Of a stretch of 64,000 bases of DNA, positions 11,400 to 22,423 are shown piece after piece. This DNA is from Coriolopsis trogii (lineage: Eukaryota; Basidiomycota; Agaricomycetes; Polyporales; Polyporaceae): assembly GCA_020543525.1 (NCBI GenBank), contig JAHYIO010000028.1, positions 1,364,001 through 1,428,000 of the forward strand, given 5' to 3'. The number at the start of each line of letters is the position of its first letter. The first letter of the stretch is position 1. The notes beneath the pieces are model-generated. The model did not search any database. It was not told the DNA's origin and saw only the letters and a list, made by a program, of their open reading frames with translations. The position numbers were made by a program, and so were the translations under genes.

Positions 11400-12284
11400 T
11401 ATTGCAGGAATCTTGTTCATATCATTGTGCTCTCTTTTGAAAAGGAGGTAATGCAACTGCTATGCCATTATGCAAGCCTTATGGACTCTCATAGTTACAT
11501 GTTCTGTGATATATTCCCTTTTCTAGTAAATTGCAACTCTCTCCAACTTTTTTATATGTTGTCCCCTCTTGTGGCTGCCACTATTGATAGCACACCCATC
11601 TATAATCCTATATGTGCTTGTTAGTGCCCCTCATGGAATCAACACAATTTATAGCCCCCTTGCTCTCTTTGCCTCTTGCTCTGTCTGTTTCTTTACTTAT
11701 ATGCCTATTACAATATGTTGGATATTTGCTCATATATTTTAAGCTAATTGGGCAATATTTTGGGCTATGTCAACCTATATTAGTTTGTATGTCAGAATAT
11801 GTTTGTTGGTATATTAGGCTATGTTCATTTATATGTCGAGATGCTGCTACTGATCATATGTCTAGCTGCTTTATTTTAGGAGCTGATTTATGCTTTTAGG
11901 GATAAGGCTTACCCTATATCAATAAATACATATCTTACTCCATTTATCTCAAATTTTATATGCAGAGACTTAACTTGAAGCCAAAATTTATCACTCAACC
12001 ACAGATTTTTTTCAATGCTACTTTAGGCACTCTGAAATGTGCATTTCAATTGTATGTCTATATGTATTAAAATAGTATTTAAAGGTCAGGTTGAGTCTAT
12101 TTATTTGCCCTTTGAAACAATGTCCAACTATAGGACTGTGACCTAGCCTGTGTTGTACAAGTTGACTGGACTGATGTATCAGTTATTGCACATTATGGCT
12201 GAATGTATAAGAATGAGGCTAAAAACAGAGATAAGCACAAGGAGAATGTGAAGCTAAGCTGTTCTTATTCTCTTGTTCTGGTCC
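11400..12284. other. AT-rich decayed DNA, possible copia LTR
   Basis: Nearly CpG-free. A stretch from about 11,716 (TGTTGGATATTTGCTCATAT) to about 12,001 (TTATCACTCAACCA) has TG...CA-type ends and an LTR-like composition with no coding content. It may be an old copia-type solo LTR. Ends and target duplication could not be confirmed, and nothing else was recognised. Confidence 0.3.
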
Positions 12285-12650
12285 TGTTAAAGACATGTTG
12301 GACTGGATGATGGACAGAGATTAGATATACAGATATCTGGAACCAAGGGGGTTGAAAACTTCAGTAAAGCTATTAGCAATGCCCTGAGAAAATACTAGGT
12401 GTCCTTACAAGACAAGAGCTATTGAGGTTCAGAGTTTAGAAGTTGGAGGTTGGAGGTTGAAAATGAGAGACTTAGACAAGTATAGAATATGACACTAGAC
12501 TTAAGTCCAACACCAAGAGAACAAGTTTAGAGTGCAGCAGTGTTCTGAGACAACAGGAGTTTAGCGAATAGATCACAGTGCAGAGATAGAAAGAATCCCA
12601 AATTATAGGAAGTATAATAAGATATCCAAACTAAAATACAAACATGTTGA
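12285..12650 (+). mobile_element. decayed family B-like LTR
   Basis: Begins TGTTAAAGACATGTTGGACTGG and resembles the older family B-type LTR at 27,868: GGGGTTGAAAACTTCAGTAAAGCTATTAGCAATGCCCTGAG versus the corresponding block there, then ACACTAGACTTAAGTCCAACACCAAGAGA and AAGATATCCAAACT. Heavily mutated by transitions. The 3' end was not found, perhaps cut off by the Tc1/mariner relic that follows. Confidence 0.6.
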
Positions 12651-12825
12651 CTATTTACTTTTGTGCTTGATGCACTTTGCTTGCTTAGTATTATTACTTA
12701 TGTAAAGTGTTCAAACATCTGCACAGTCACATGATGTAACATGTTGGTTCAAGTTGTGTCAATAAACTTTTTTCACCCACTCCCTGCATATCTCCCGCTG
12801 GTGTTCCTGAGCTATCTGTTCCAGA

Positions 12826-13375
12826 TTGCTGAGAAAACCAACATCTGTATTAGCACTGCCCACTATACTGTCCAATGTCACTGTCATCTATATAACATGT
12901 GTTAATCCCTCCTATGCTCTGGTTGACCTCCTACTCTCACTCAACGCAAGGAGCATATGGACCTCCGCAAAATTAGAAACCATTGCAAGGAACCATACAC
13001 TAATATTGCTGAGGCAGTAGGAGATCATTCTGCTTACCAGGTTATACATGTTGCCAACAAGGCAGGCTACTATCAGTGTGTCACACACTGTAAGCTCTTT
13101 CTCTCCAAGGCAGTGGTCAAAAAATGTCTGGAGTGGGCCAAGAAGAATGAGCATATGGATTGGTCAGGAGTTATCTGGACAGATGAGATGTTAGTGGAGT
13201 TGAAAGATTGGTCAAGGCAGTTTGTGATTCACAAACCTGGTAAGGAATTTCTCTCTCACATCTGCCTACCTTCAGAAGTAGGCATAATTCTATTGTGCTG
13301 CAGGGCTGCATTGCACAGGGCAGGAAGGGACCTCTAATCCTCATCTATAGTGCCCAGATCAGCCACAGTAGACGC
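12826..13375 (+). pseudogene. Tc1/mariner transposase relic, N-terminal and central part
   Basis: Translation from about 12,950 gives DLRKIRNHCKEPYTNIAEAV, then LFLSKAVVKKCLEWAKKNEHMDWSGVIWTDEM and VIHKPGKEFL. A frameshift leads to GCIAQGRKGPLILI. This matches the Tc1-type DDE transposase around its first catalytic Asp (VIWTDE). The second Asp and the final acidic residue are missing, and sequence after ~13,375 is unrelated, so it is truncated and dead. Confidence 0.7.
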
Positions 13376-14074
13376 AGCCATAGTAGCTGCATCTGAACTG
13401 CATCATAGAATTTGTTATAAACAATACTAGTGGGCAATATGAGGGTAAGTGCCATTTGTGAAACTTACTGGTAGTAGTCTCTGTAGCAAATGCAATAAGG
13501 TTACCTCAATAGTTGTGGGCTCAGTATCAGAACTTATCAAAAAAAAACACTTTGTCTCAAAAATGCTCTTTCTTACATCTTTTTGAGCTACTAAGATCTC
13601 TAAAGTGCTCGTAGAGTTCCTCTGAGAGCCTTTGAGACATCAGACCAAAGTGTTTACACATAGATGCAGGGGTGGCTATATTATGAGTGTAACCAATGAA
13701 GTGCCACATGCATACATCTGCTGCACTTTGCTTGGCAACACCTCGACCATACAGGTCGAAAAGTCAACTAGGAGGCATGCAGTTATATGTTCTTCTAAAC
13801 TTGGGCACAACACGTTGTGTCTGCTCTTCCATCTTGCTCTGGTCTATCACACTCTCTGCCTGCTTCTCCAGTTCATGCATTTTCCTCCCATATCACTTCC
13901 ATCTTCACATGAATATCATCAACACACCCAACCGCACACATGCAATCAAATATGTTCCTATTATCTGAGACTGTCACACAACTTTCTCACGGGTTTTCAT
14001 ACATACACCCCACCTCTGTGATGTCTATAGCATGTAAGTGCTTGCCGTTCTGGTGCATATGTCTCCTCACTATG
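13376..14074. other. spacer between Tc1 relic and LINE, nothing recognised
   Basis: Moderately AT-rich, with short open frames but no recognised domain. Its right edge is the LINE target site (14,075-14,088). The sequence continues after the LINE at 21,081. Confidence 0.4.
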
Positions 14075-14456
14075 TGGTACTGACTATTTTTTTTGGTGGA
14101 GTGCATATGCCTTGAGCGGCTATCGGCCCAGAGGGCTTGTCAAGCAGTGCTTGCGACCACCGAGTGGTGGTCAGGCACGCTAAATCCCTGCTCAGCATTG
14201 CAGCTGATCAGGCGATGATAGAGGTGTGAGCACCCCTAGAACGAAAGGGAACAGAAAAAGGCCAGGATACTGAAGGGAGCCGCAAGGAAATGCTTTACGC
14301 ATAAAGTGCAGGACTCGAAGAGGTGCAGAGTCCTCTGAGGTTCTCAGTTGCCTAAGAGCCTCGTCATCTACCCCTCTTTATACCCACTAAAACCCCGCTG
14401 TTGGTTACCCAGTTAGGCGGTAGGCTGTCTCTGTTCTCGAGAACATACAGCCATAT

Positions 14457-16025
14457 TCACGCGACCACTTCCTCCTTGAAAGCGCCCTTGCCCAGATACT
14501 TTGCCATGGACTGTCGGTCCAGATCTAGGTGCTGGTCTATCAGGGAATACCATCGCTTGACGACCTCGTGCATGGAGAACTCTTCTCCATTGTTCTGAAT
14601 GACCCTCTCGCACCTTAGCTTCCAGATCAGGTAAGCAGATTCTGTTGCTAATGTCGTCCATAATGTGTTCGCGCCCGGACGCTTACTCTCACCATCCTCG
14701 GAGTCAAAAGATGTGCATCCTGCACCCAGGACCGAGCCCCATGTTGGCTCCTTCCACAGTAAGCCTGTTTCTTGCCATAACTCTTCCATGAGTTCCCATA
14801 CTGTACTGCACCCCACAGCTGCACAATCAAAGAGTATGTGACTTATGGATTCTGTGACATTGCATCTTACACATTGCGCCCTTGCTTTTAGCTCATCTAA
14901 CACCTTCTCACGCAGCCACTTGTCCCCGACCATGTACCCATCGTGGATTGTCATGCACATAAATTGGTGACACTCTCGTGTGATAGTTTTTTGTCTCAGG
15001 GATAGCCACACATCCGCATTGGTGAGTGCACGCTGGAAACTGTCTTGTAGGCCACTTTTGATTTTCAGTAGGTTTTGGCTCGTTCGCCACCTCTCGGGCA
15101 GGCATGCCTCCTTCTTCTTACATATTGCCCTATATGCTAATTTCTGTGTCATTCTAGATAGCTTACACCCCGTTAGTCGCAAGGGCCCAGGGACTTCTAG
15201 GTCGATATCAATGGTGATGTCCTTCAGGGCTCCTTCACCCGCTAAACAATCAGCACCCTCATTGTGTGGGTGCCCGGAGTGGCCTTTTACCCACGTTAGG
15301 TAAGTCCTCACCTTTCTGGTGAGGATTGAGGCCACGATGGCTTGCGAGATTTCTGCATTATTCTGCAATACGTATCCTGTATCTTCATGCCGCTCCCTCC
15401 ATATTGTTATCACATTCATCACCATTTGGGAGTCTGTTTCTTGGACAAGGATGGTTCTCAGTTCCGCATATCTCGTCGCCGCTAGAGTCGCTATTGCCTC
15501 TCTAGTTTGATTTGTCTGTTTAATACTCTGCGGCACTCTTATTGAGGCATTCCGTGGGTCACCGTCGGACATGAAGACGCCCGCACCCGCTTGGGCATTA
15601 GTTTGACTGTTGTTGATGCACGATCCATCCATAGCAACAGTTATTGACACTCCATTCCCATGTTCTTTCATCTCAACATCCAGTGGTACATTGCACACAT
15701 CGCCCTCTGTGAAAATTCGGAAAGCATCTGCAACACTTCCTTGTACAGATACCGTGCGGTCAACTGCAACAAGATTTTCGCCGAAGAGGGCTGCTTGCTC
15801 CCTCACCAGCTCCTGTGTTCCCCTCTCATGATCTTCGGGTTGCTCTGCCCTGGGATGCCATTTGGGTGGCAGGGTGTCAAGGAATCTCTCCGCTCTCTCA
15901 AAGCATGAGGACGGGCAGCCGCAACCGGCTTCACATGCATCTACACATGCTGCACAGTCGCAGCCTGCTCCCTGTCTGTGTCCGGGGCTCAAGCAGCCTG
16001 CTGCAAGCTGGAAGAAATCACTCAT
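14457..16025 (-). pseudogene. LINE ORF2 C-terminal part with RNase H
   Basis: A long open frame (about 520 codons). It contains an RNase H domain: VAMDGSCINN (first Asp), QTREAIATLAA (Glu), DSQMVMN (Asp) and WVKGHSGHPHNEGADCLA (His/Asp motif). A C-terminal zinc-knuckle-like region CVRCNVTESISHILFDC follows. In Tad-like elements RNase H follows the RT in the same ORF2. It is open here only because upstream deletions shifted ORF2 into pieces. No independent gene is implied. Confidence 0.85.
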
Positions 16026-16055
16026 GGTCCTGGCTTTGTGCTGTTCCAGGATGCA

Positions 16056-17192
16056 TCATGTTGCCTTCGACACACTCACCAGCCCACACATCTTAGTCTG
16101 GTCAGCTTGTGCATGAAACCACATTGGCATATGTAGGAGGTCCCTTGAGAATGCTTGCCCTTCAAGCCAGGCCCCATACTTACATGCTATGCGCATCATA
16201 TCTTTTAGATCATTAGGCAGCGCTGATACTTTTGGCGTCCAGTCTTGAAGGAAGAGATTTATGCGGAGACTCTCCTCACGTACTGGACAACTTACAGGGG
16301 TGATACGCGCTATGATGTCATCTGCAACAATTGCCCATTGCGGCCATAGTCTCCCAATATCCAGGTACAACTTGAGCCACATTATAGTAATCGCCTCATT
16401 CCTTGCATCGAGGTCCAGGATATTTAGTCCGCCATTCTCAAAAGTCGCGCATGCCTGCTCCATGCTTACTGGCGGGATTATCCTGTCATTCCATAGGTAT
16501 TTCCTCAGTATACGTTTGAGTCTTCTTCGCACTGCTGATGGCATACATTGGACATCAGTCAATAATTGGGACATTCCTCCAATGAACATCTGTGCTATGT
16601 GTCGTCGACCTTCTGGGGTGGAGACTCCCTTCTGCCATTGCTCCATGACCCTCACGATCTTTGCTAATGTTGTGAACCACATACCAGAGTCGTCAATATC
16701 ATTCCTGATAAATGCCCCCAGCGTACGAATCGCTTCTCCACTGCCATTCGTATATTTTCAGGGTAATCTCTCCATTTCCCCGTTTGTTATATCGAGCTGA
16801 TAACCGCTTCACGGTAGTGTCGTGTCCCAATTGGCAGGGCTTTCGTGTTTTTGATATTGAAATGTGCTTTTGCTGCAGTGCACCACCCGTCTATGATAGA
16901 TTGGAGGGTCACGAACTTATCGGGATTGCGAGGATGTTGAGATCTTCTCGATCTGTGAAACGCGAGTTTTCAATGTGGCAAGCGTGCAACGTCTTCCAGA
17001 ACTCGTATATGAGTCCATCTAGCCCAGGTGCAGAGTCACTCTTGGAGTAACATAGCGCAATTTCAAGGTCTTCATACGTAATTTCATTGCCTATGTCTGC
17101 CGCTTACATCAATCACGGCAAGTGCAGTGAGTATGTGTTGTTCTTTAGCTTTCTGGCTAGTACTGACTAGTCACTCATCATCTTTCTGCAGC
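16056..17192 (-). pseudogene. LINE reverse-transcriptase remnant with deleted palm
   Basis: Reading minus strand downward, GLDGLIYEFWKTL (RT start) is followed within a few codons by PDKFVTLQSIIDGWCTAAKAHFNIKNTKALPIGT, which belongs after the catalytic FADD box. The palm with its aspartates is therefore missing, a deletion I estimate at several hundred bp. Downstream, RRHIAQMFIGGMSQLLTDVQCMP and NGGLNILDLDARNEAI match the post-RT connection region. The copy cannot make active RT. Confidence 0.8.
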
Positions 17193-18485
17193 TACAGGTG
17201 GTACTCCCTGGCCAGCGCCGCCATCTGTTCAGTGTCTACTTCTAGAGCTGGTGTGCCATCAGGTTGTGCTGGCACGTCCTGCTGCTCCAGTGCATACATC
17301 ACCTCCCGGGGCTTAACCTCTCTGTTCAGCCTTGTCCAGTATTTAGTCGGTCGCTCTCCTTCAATTTGGTGTTTCGCTCGTGCCTGAGACTTAATCTGCC
17401 CCAGTTGCTTTTGCTTCAGCGACTCAATCTGGGCGGTGAGCGCCGCAATGTCTGCGGCCCGATGCTGCTCGGGAATGTTCCTGTCTTTACTCACTCTCTT
17501 CGCTTCCATCTCTAGTGTGCTGATTTCAGCTACCAGTTTAGGTACGGTGACTCTCTCTTTGGCCCTGGCGAGCTTCATCCATTCACCCTTCAGTTGATGT
17601 AACACAATCTGCGGGTTCTCACTCTCTGTCCGACTGTCACTGCTCTCGCATGAACGCATTCTGCGTAATGCTTCCATACCTACGGTCTTGATTTGCTTTG
17701 CAAATTTCTTATCCTTCAGTAGATATACAGGGAAGACTGGTCGACCGTGTCCCATTTTCGGCGCTTTCTCACAGCTTAGAGCAACGGATACCATTGAGTG
17801 GTCCGACTTAATGTCCCGTACGTGCAACTTCCATCCTGAGGCCCTCTCTATGAGCTGATGTGTCATGTACAGGCGGTCAAGCCACGAGTGTTGTGCAGAG
17901 TCCCCAGAGCCCCGGAAGAATGTAAATGCTTTTTCAGTGGGGTGTGTCACTCTCCAGCCATCTATGAGGTCTAGGCAGAGAGCTGTTTTCAGGTCATCAA
18001 GGGCTTCTACTGACACGTCCGGTGGTCGGTTCATCGGGAGGCGATCAATCACATCCTCCACATTGTTGAAGTCACCTCCCATCACCATTGGTCTTGGCAG
18101 CTCCGGGTGAGTTTTGTAATATTCCTGTACCTCGGAGTAGAAACTTCTCCTTGAATGTTCATGGGGAGAAGAGAATTTTGATTCGACCGCCATACATCCT
18201 CTCAATGGTGTCCCGCCTTTCAGGCGTGAGGTGTGCCTCTTGCACCAGCAGGACTGCTATCTGGCTCTCTCTCATTGCTCAGTAAACGGAGCCCCATTTG
18301 TTGTTCGGGTTCCTCAATAGATTTCCGAAACCATTGATGTTGAGCGTACCCACACGAAGCCTTGCCTTCATTGCCCGAACTTCCTCGCTTCTACGTGCAC
18401 GCCTGTTTGTATGGTCCGACATGACCACGTCCCCATCACTTGGGGCAGTTGCAGGGTTCTCCCCGTTGGCTGCGTGCTGGCTCAT
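17193..18485 (-). pseudogene. LINE ORF2 start with APE-type endonuclease
   Basis: ORF2 begins near MSQHAANGENPATAP. The endonuclease opens with LRVGTLNINGFG and VLLVQEAHLT (catalytic Asn and Glu). It then jumps by an internal deletion and frameshift near 18,170 to PRPMVMGGDFNNVEDVIDR, LDRLYMT and DIKSDHSMVS (catalytic D.N and SDH). The intervening endonuclease segment is missing. The coiled, Lys-rich linker toward RT follows. Confidence 0.8.
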
Positions 18486-19158
18486 TGCGTGACCTGCGCT
18501 TGCCTCAGCTTGGGAGTCCGCTCCGGACCGCCAAGGTTGCTGATCCAGGTTACGTGCCTGGCCATCAGCGGGGTTGCTCCCTGCAACCCCACGCCCCCTT
18601 CCTGGGGGCGCCGCAGACAGAAGAGACCCTCTTGGGTACTCTGCTGCATTCCCGCTGTCCGAACTGCCTACTCCTTCATTGGGACCTGGAGCCGCAAGTG
18701 CGCTCCCAGTCTCTCAGGAGGTAGGCGGGCTCACATCCGAGGTACCAATGAAGTCTATCCATTGGGTGCTGGCACTTTTGGAGCCCCTTTCGGGACCTAC
18801 CAGCGGCCGATACACACGGCCATTCAAAGGTATAACGCTAGACATTTAAGAAATCAAGAAGTAAGAGTGTGTTAGTGTCCGAGCCGCAATAAACCAAACC
18901 AAAGGGAAAATACCAGTTGCCATGGGTGAGGTCTCGTACCCTCTTCGAGTCCCTGGCTATCCTACCTTGTGTCAAGACCGGCAGAGCCGTCCCGCCCCAA
19001 GATGGGAATTTACACATCTTCCTGCATGTTTGTATCTAGTTCGAGAGATACATTAAGATGAAGGCTGGGAAGATATTCTTTCTTACATACGTTGTATTAC
19101 CGTCCACCGCTATGCACTGTTACGGATAATAAACAGGGTTTGTGCTCCTCGCTGTACT

Positions 19159-20442
19159 CTACATGCGTCCAAAAGCTCTCCCCTTGCCCTTCCCAGGGCC
19201 GCCTCTGCCACTGCCACAACCTCCGCATCCACCTTTTGCACCCCTTCTGGACTCCTGACCTCGGGATGCGCCAGCCGCATCTTTGCAGATCGCCTCCAGT
19301 ACGTCTCCGACTGTGTTCTGCTGTTTAGCCCGCAATGCGGCGCCCGCCTTCGTCGGCTTCTCGTCATCTACCTTGCCGATGTCGGACACTGTGATGCCCT
19401 TCCATCCCTTGGTGGCGGGGAGGGGGCAGTCGGTGGAACAATGTGTATCCGCCCAGTCCACAGTAGGTGCCCCCGGCTTCCCGTCATATCAGTGGGTTGT
19501 CATGTCGGGGTTTAGGTACTCCGGCGCATCGGAGTGGAGCTTGTGGACCGAGAAGCCACACTCCTCGCTCACTGCGAATACTTGGTGGTAGAGGAGGAAG
19601 TCGCGGAGAACGCCGTCCTTGTCGCATGTCATGTCAATGAAGTAAGTCCATGGCTGCGCGAACGGGTTCTTGCTCCCGGGGCCCCCTACGTTCCGGGCGT
19701 CAGGTGGGATGACTGTGACTTCGAAGGCCCTACCATTGTTGCCCTCAAACTTGAGCGTGTGGAGGAAACTCTCGAAAACTCGTGCGAGGTCATCTGCGAT
19801 GTGGTTGAGGCCCCGTCCGCCCACGAGGGGCACCAGCGCGAGCATCGTCTCGTCGTTCTCCAGCACCATGTCCGCCTGACCGCTCTGTATGTTCCCAAGG
19901 TGCCTCCTATCGCTGATATGGATGTACGGGAAGGGGCCCGGGGTAAACTTGGGGTGGCCTGGCAGCAGGAACTCAGGCTCAGGTCCCCTCTGGGTCGTCC
20001 ACCTGTGTGGGTTGCCCTCCCTGCAGTTTGGGGCTGCCTCGTAGCGAGCTTCATCGTAGATGGGGGAGTACAGCGCCTTGTTTGCCCACTTTGCGCACCA
20101 CTCAAAGAACTCGCCCGGCACCTTTGGGGCAACTGCCTGGAGCCACTGCTTGTCCCAGGTGGACTGTGGTACAGTCTTCCTAAGTTTGCGGGCATCGCGT
20201 TCGGATTGCGCTTTGTTGTTCACATTGTATTTCGACTCGTCGCGGTCCCGTTTCTGCGTTCCACTTCCAGCGGGGCCTCCGCCACCCTCCTGCTCGTCTT
20301 CCGACTCCTCCCCTCTGTTCGACCTCATTTCCTCATCCTCCTCCGGGATAGGGGGTCGTTGTGGGATAGGGGTGACGTTTTGGGTTATGTTCCTCGGAGG
20401 GACGGACTGCTCACGTGTGATGCTCGTAGTTGGCTCAGCCAT
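19159..20442 (-). pseudogene. LINE ORF1
   Basis: The frame starts at MAEPTTSITREQSVPP, runs through an acidic Ser/Glu-rich stretch, a basic SERDARKLRKTV region and a globular part (FFEWCAKWANKALY, FVESFLHTLK-like). It ends in a Gly/Arg-rich, RGG-like tail (GCGGCGSGRGGPGKGKGRAF) likely to bind RNA. One in-frame TGA at 19,489-19,491 interrupts the ~427 codons. A ribonucleoprotein-forming role is inferred from its place before ORF2. Confidence 0.7.
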
Positions 20443-21080
20443 GGGTGATAGAGTGTGGGTGGATATGTGGGTCAAGTTAGATGGGGTGATCTTTCGCTCG
20501 TCTCCCTGGTACTTATAACTCGCCCATAGGCGTGTCAACAAAGTGTGTGCTAGGGCCTGGCGGCACATACGAGGTTTATCCAGTTTCATTGCTTTGTAGT
20601 GGAGGACAAAATGGACAAAGGCGCTTTCGTGTCATGTCCAAGCCGCGTTTGGCTTCGTAAACGCCCGAGCCTAGCCGCTTACGCCATTCGTGCTACTGTC
20701 GGGACGCGTACCCCCCTCTCACAACGCGAGGCACGGCAGTGAGGGGCCATTTTGCAACGTCGACAGGGGAACTGTCTATTGTAGCAGGTGGATACATTCC
20801 CCCTGGCTTCTAGTCATAGCGGGTCACATCGTTGCCCTTGCATGGCATGCTTTTGGTTACAGCCGTTCGTCTGCCGCGCGAGCACGCCGTCTCCAACGTT
20901 GAGCTCACTTCTGACAGCCCCTCTGTCACTGTTCCCCTCGCTGCAATAGCTCGGTGACGACTTCTTACGGTTCCGTTGGGAACCGCTCCTTGGGCCCAGT
21001 TCAACTGGGCGAGCCAGAACCACCCATGTGGCTCATGGTGGTGGTCCGAGTCCAAGCTTCCCCATCTGGTACTGACTATT

Positions 21081-22072
21081 ACTTCGTACTTGGCTCTGGT
21101 TGTGCAGAGAGAGTGACGTTGCTGGGCACCAGCCCTAGATGACAGGTAGTGTATGCAGCGGGGCAGCAAGAGCAGTGGGAACAATGGCAGAGCAAAGACA
21201 TCTAACAGGTGCAACTTCCTGCTGGAGCAAAGAGCGCAAGAACATTGCAAGGCCAGGGAGCATGGTCTCCCTAAGTATGTCAATAGGTGTGAATTTCCAA
21301 TAGCTGTGGACGTTTTGCGAGCAGAGATGCGCATGGATTGTAATTTGTCTAATGACTATAAACACGTCGTCCACATCATCTGGCGCATCCGACTGCTGAA
21401 GTCTGAGGTGAAGACATGGATTATCAGCGATGTGCTTGACCATATGCACAAGGAGCCTGATGCTGATTACCCATTGCACGAATACACCCAATGTATGCAG
21501 ATATCTAAATGACTCTAAGTAGTGTAATCGATAATATCACCAAACTATACTACACCTCTGACAATGGAGGCAAGCTCAATGCCAGACAGTGCGCAAGGTC
21601 TTCTGGCTGATGTCCCCTCGTGATTGGAGTGTCTCCAGTGTTACACCATAGTGCAAGAACTCGCCTCACAGCCACATACTGATGTTAATCGCAGCTGCAA
21701 TTCTGGAGGTACTGAGCTGCTGTTGCATCGTCATGAGCAGCCTCTTCTGCTCATTGGGTATGGTCTGTTTCCCAAGAGGACGATTCTGGACATGATTATG
21801 AATGATCAGAATCAAGCTGCAGGCAGAATCACGATTTTGGAGCGCGTGATTCTGCCACCCCCCTTGCATATGGCTTATTTTGCCTAACAACACCAAATAA
21901 GACCCCTGATGAGTGTGCATGTCCTGTACTTTGCTGCTAAGTCATGCGTATCCTTGTTATGCTACCTCTCCTCTGTTGAGTTCTATTGATAACTTCTAAG
22001 TCGCCTGAGCAACACAGACAAACACCACTCCTGCCAGATGTAGCTGTTTATTTGTAGATTCCAAGTATACAA
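21081..22072. other. spacer right of the LINE with one unrecognised open frame
   Basis: From 21,153 an ATG opens 119 codons (to 21,512) including HVVHIIWRIRLLKSEVKTWIISDVLDHMHKEPDADYP. It looks protein-like but I do not recognise the family. It may be part of a transposon-borne gene or a gene fragment. The rest shows no feature. Confidence 0.35.
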
Positions 22073-22423
22073 TTAGAATTTGGTCTGGTCCTTTGCTGCC
22101 TTCACAGCCACAATACACCTCAGGCATTTCCCCTTCCAGACCTTTTGAGCCGCCTCCCACAATGCATTGAGAGCACTGCAAGAACTAGGAATGTTTGCCA
22201 GACACCTCTTGAGGACCGCCCATAAGGGCTCAATTGCGTTGAGGTTAGGGGAATTAGGATGAGTGATGATGCCAATGCCAATAGCAGGAGTGGCTGTTGC
22301 GTGCTTGCTGCAATGAGCTGGAGCCTCAACCTCGACCACAAACATGCCTCTGGCTGTTGAGGTGTTCTCAATCAAGCGTTGGTTACTACCACTGGCATGC
22401 GCAGTGCAGAAGGCGCATACCAT
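22073..22423 (-). pseudogene. Tc1/mariner transposase relic, C-terminal part
   Basis: Minus-strand translation contains EAPAHCSK (degenerate version of the second-Asp motif DNAPAH) followed by HPNSPNLNAIEPLWAVLKRCL, the C-terminal motif of Tc1/mariner DDE transposases (usually WP..SPDLNPIE). A weaker FCTAHASGSNQR block precedes it. The N-terminal half is absent. It is opposite in strand to the relic at 12,826, so it is not simply its missing half. Confidence 0.7.

Larger units (their letters stand above)
14089..21066 (-). mobile_element. Tad-like LINE (non-LTR retrotransposon), internally deleted
   Basis: A full-span minus-strand LINE of ~7.0 kb. It is bounded by the 14-bp direct repeat TGGTACTGACTATT (14,075-14,088 and 21,067-21,080). 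Six more Ts (14,089-14,094) extend the left repeat and represent the 3' poly(A) on the minus strand. Order on the minus strand is 5'UTR, ORF1 (nucleic-acid-binding type), ORF2 with APE endonuclease, reverse transcriptase, then RNase H, and 3'UTR. This domain order fits Tad/R1-related fungal LINEs. CpG is retained, so the copy is younger than the surrounding AT-rich relics. ORF2 carries deletions in both endonuclease and RT. Confidence 0.9.

Noticed and set aside
19534..20448. Open frame of 304 codons on the plus strand
   Set aside because: It lies exactly antisense to LINE ORF1, whose domain layout is coherent; the plus frame is a GC-rich shadow.
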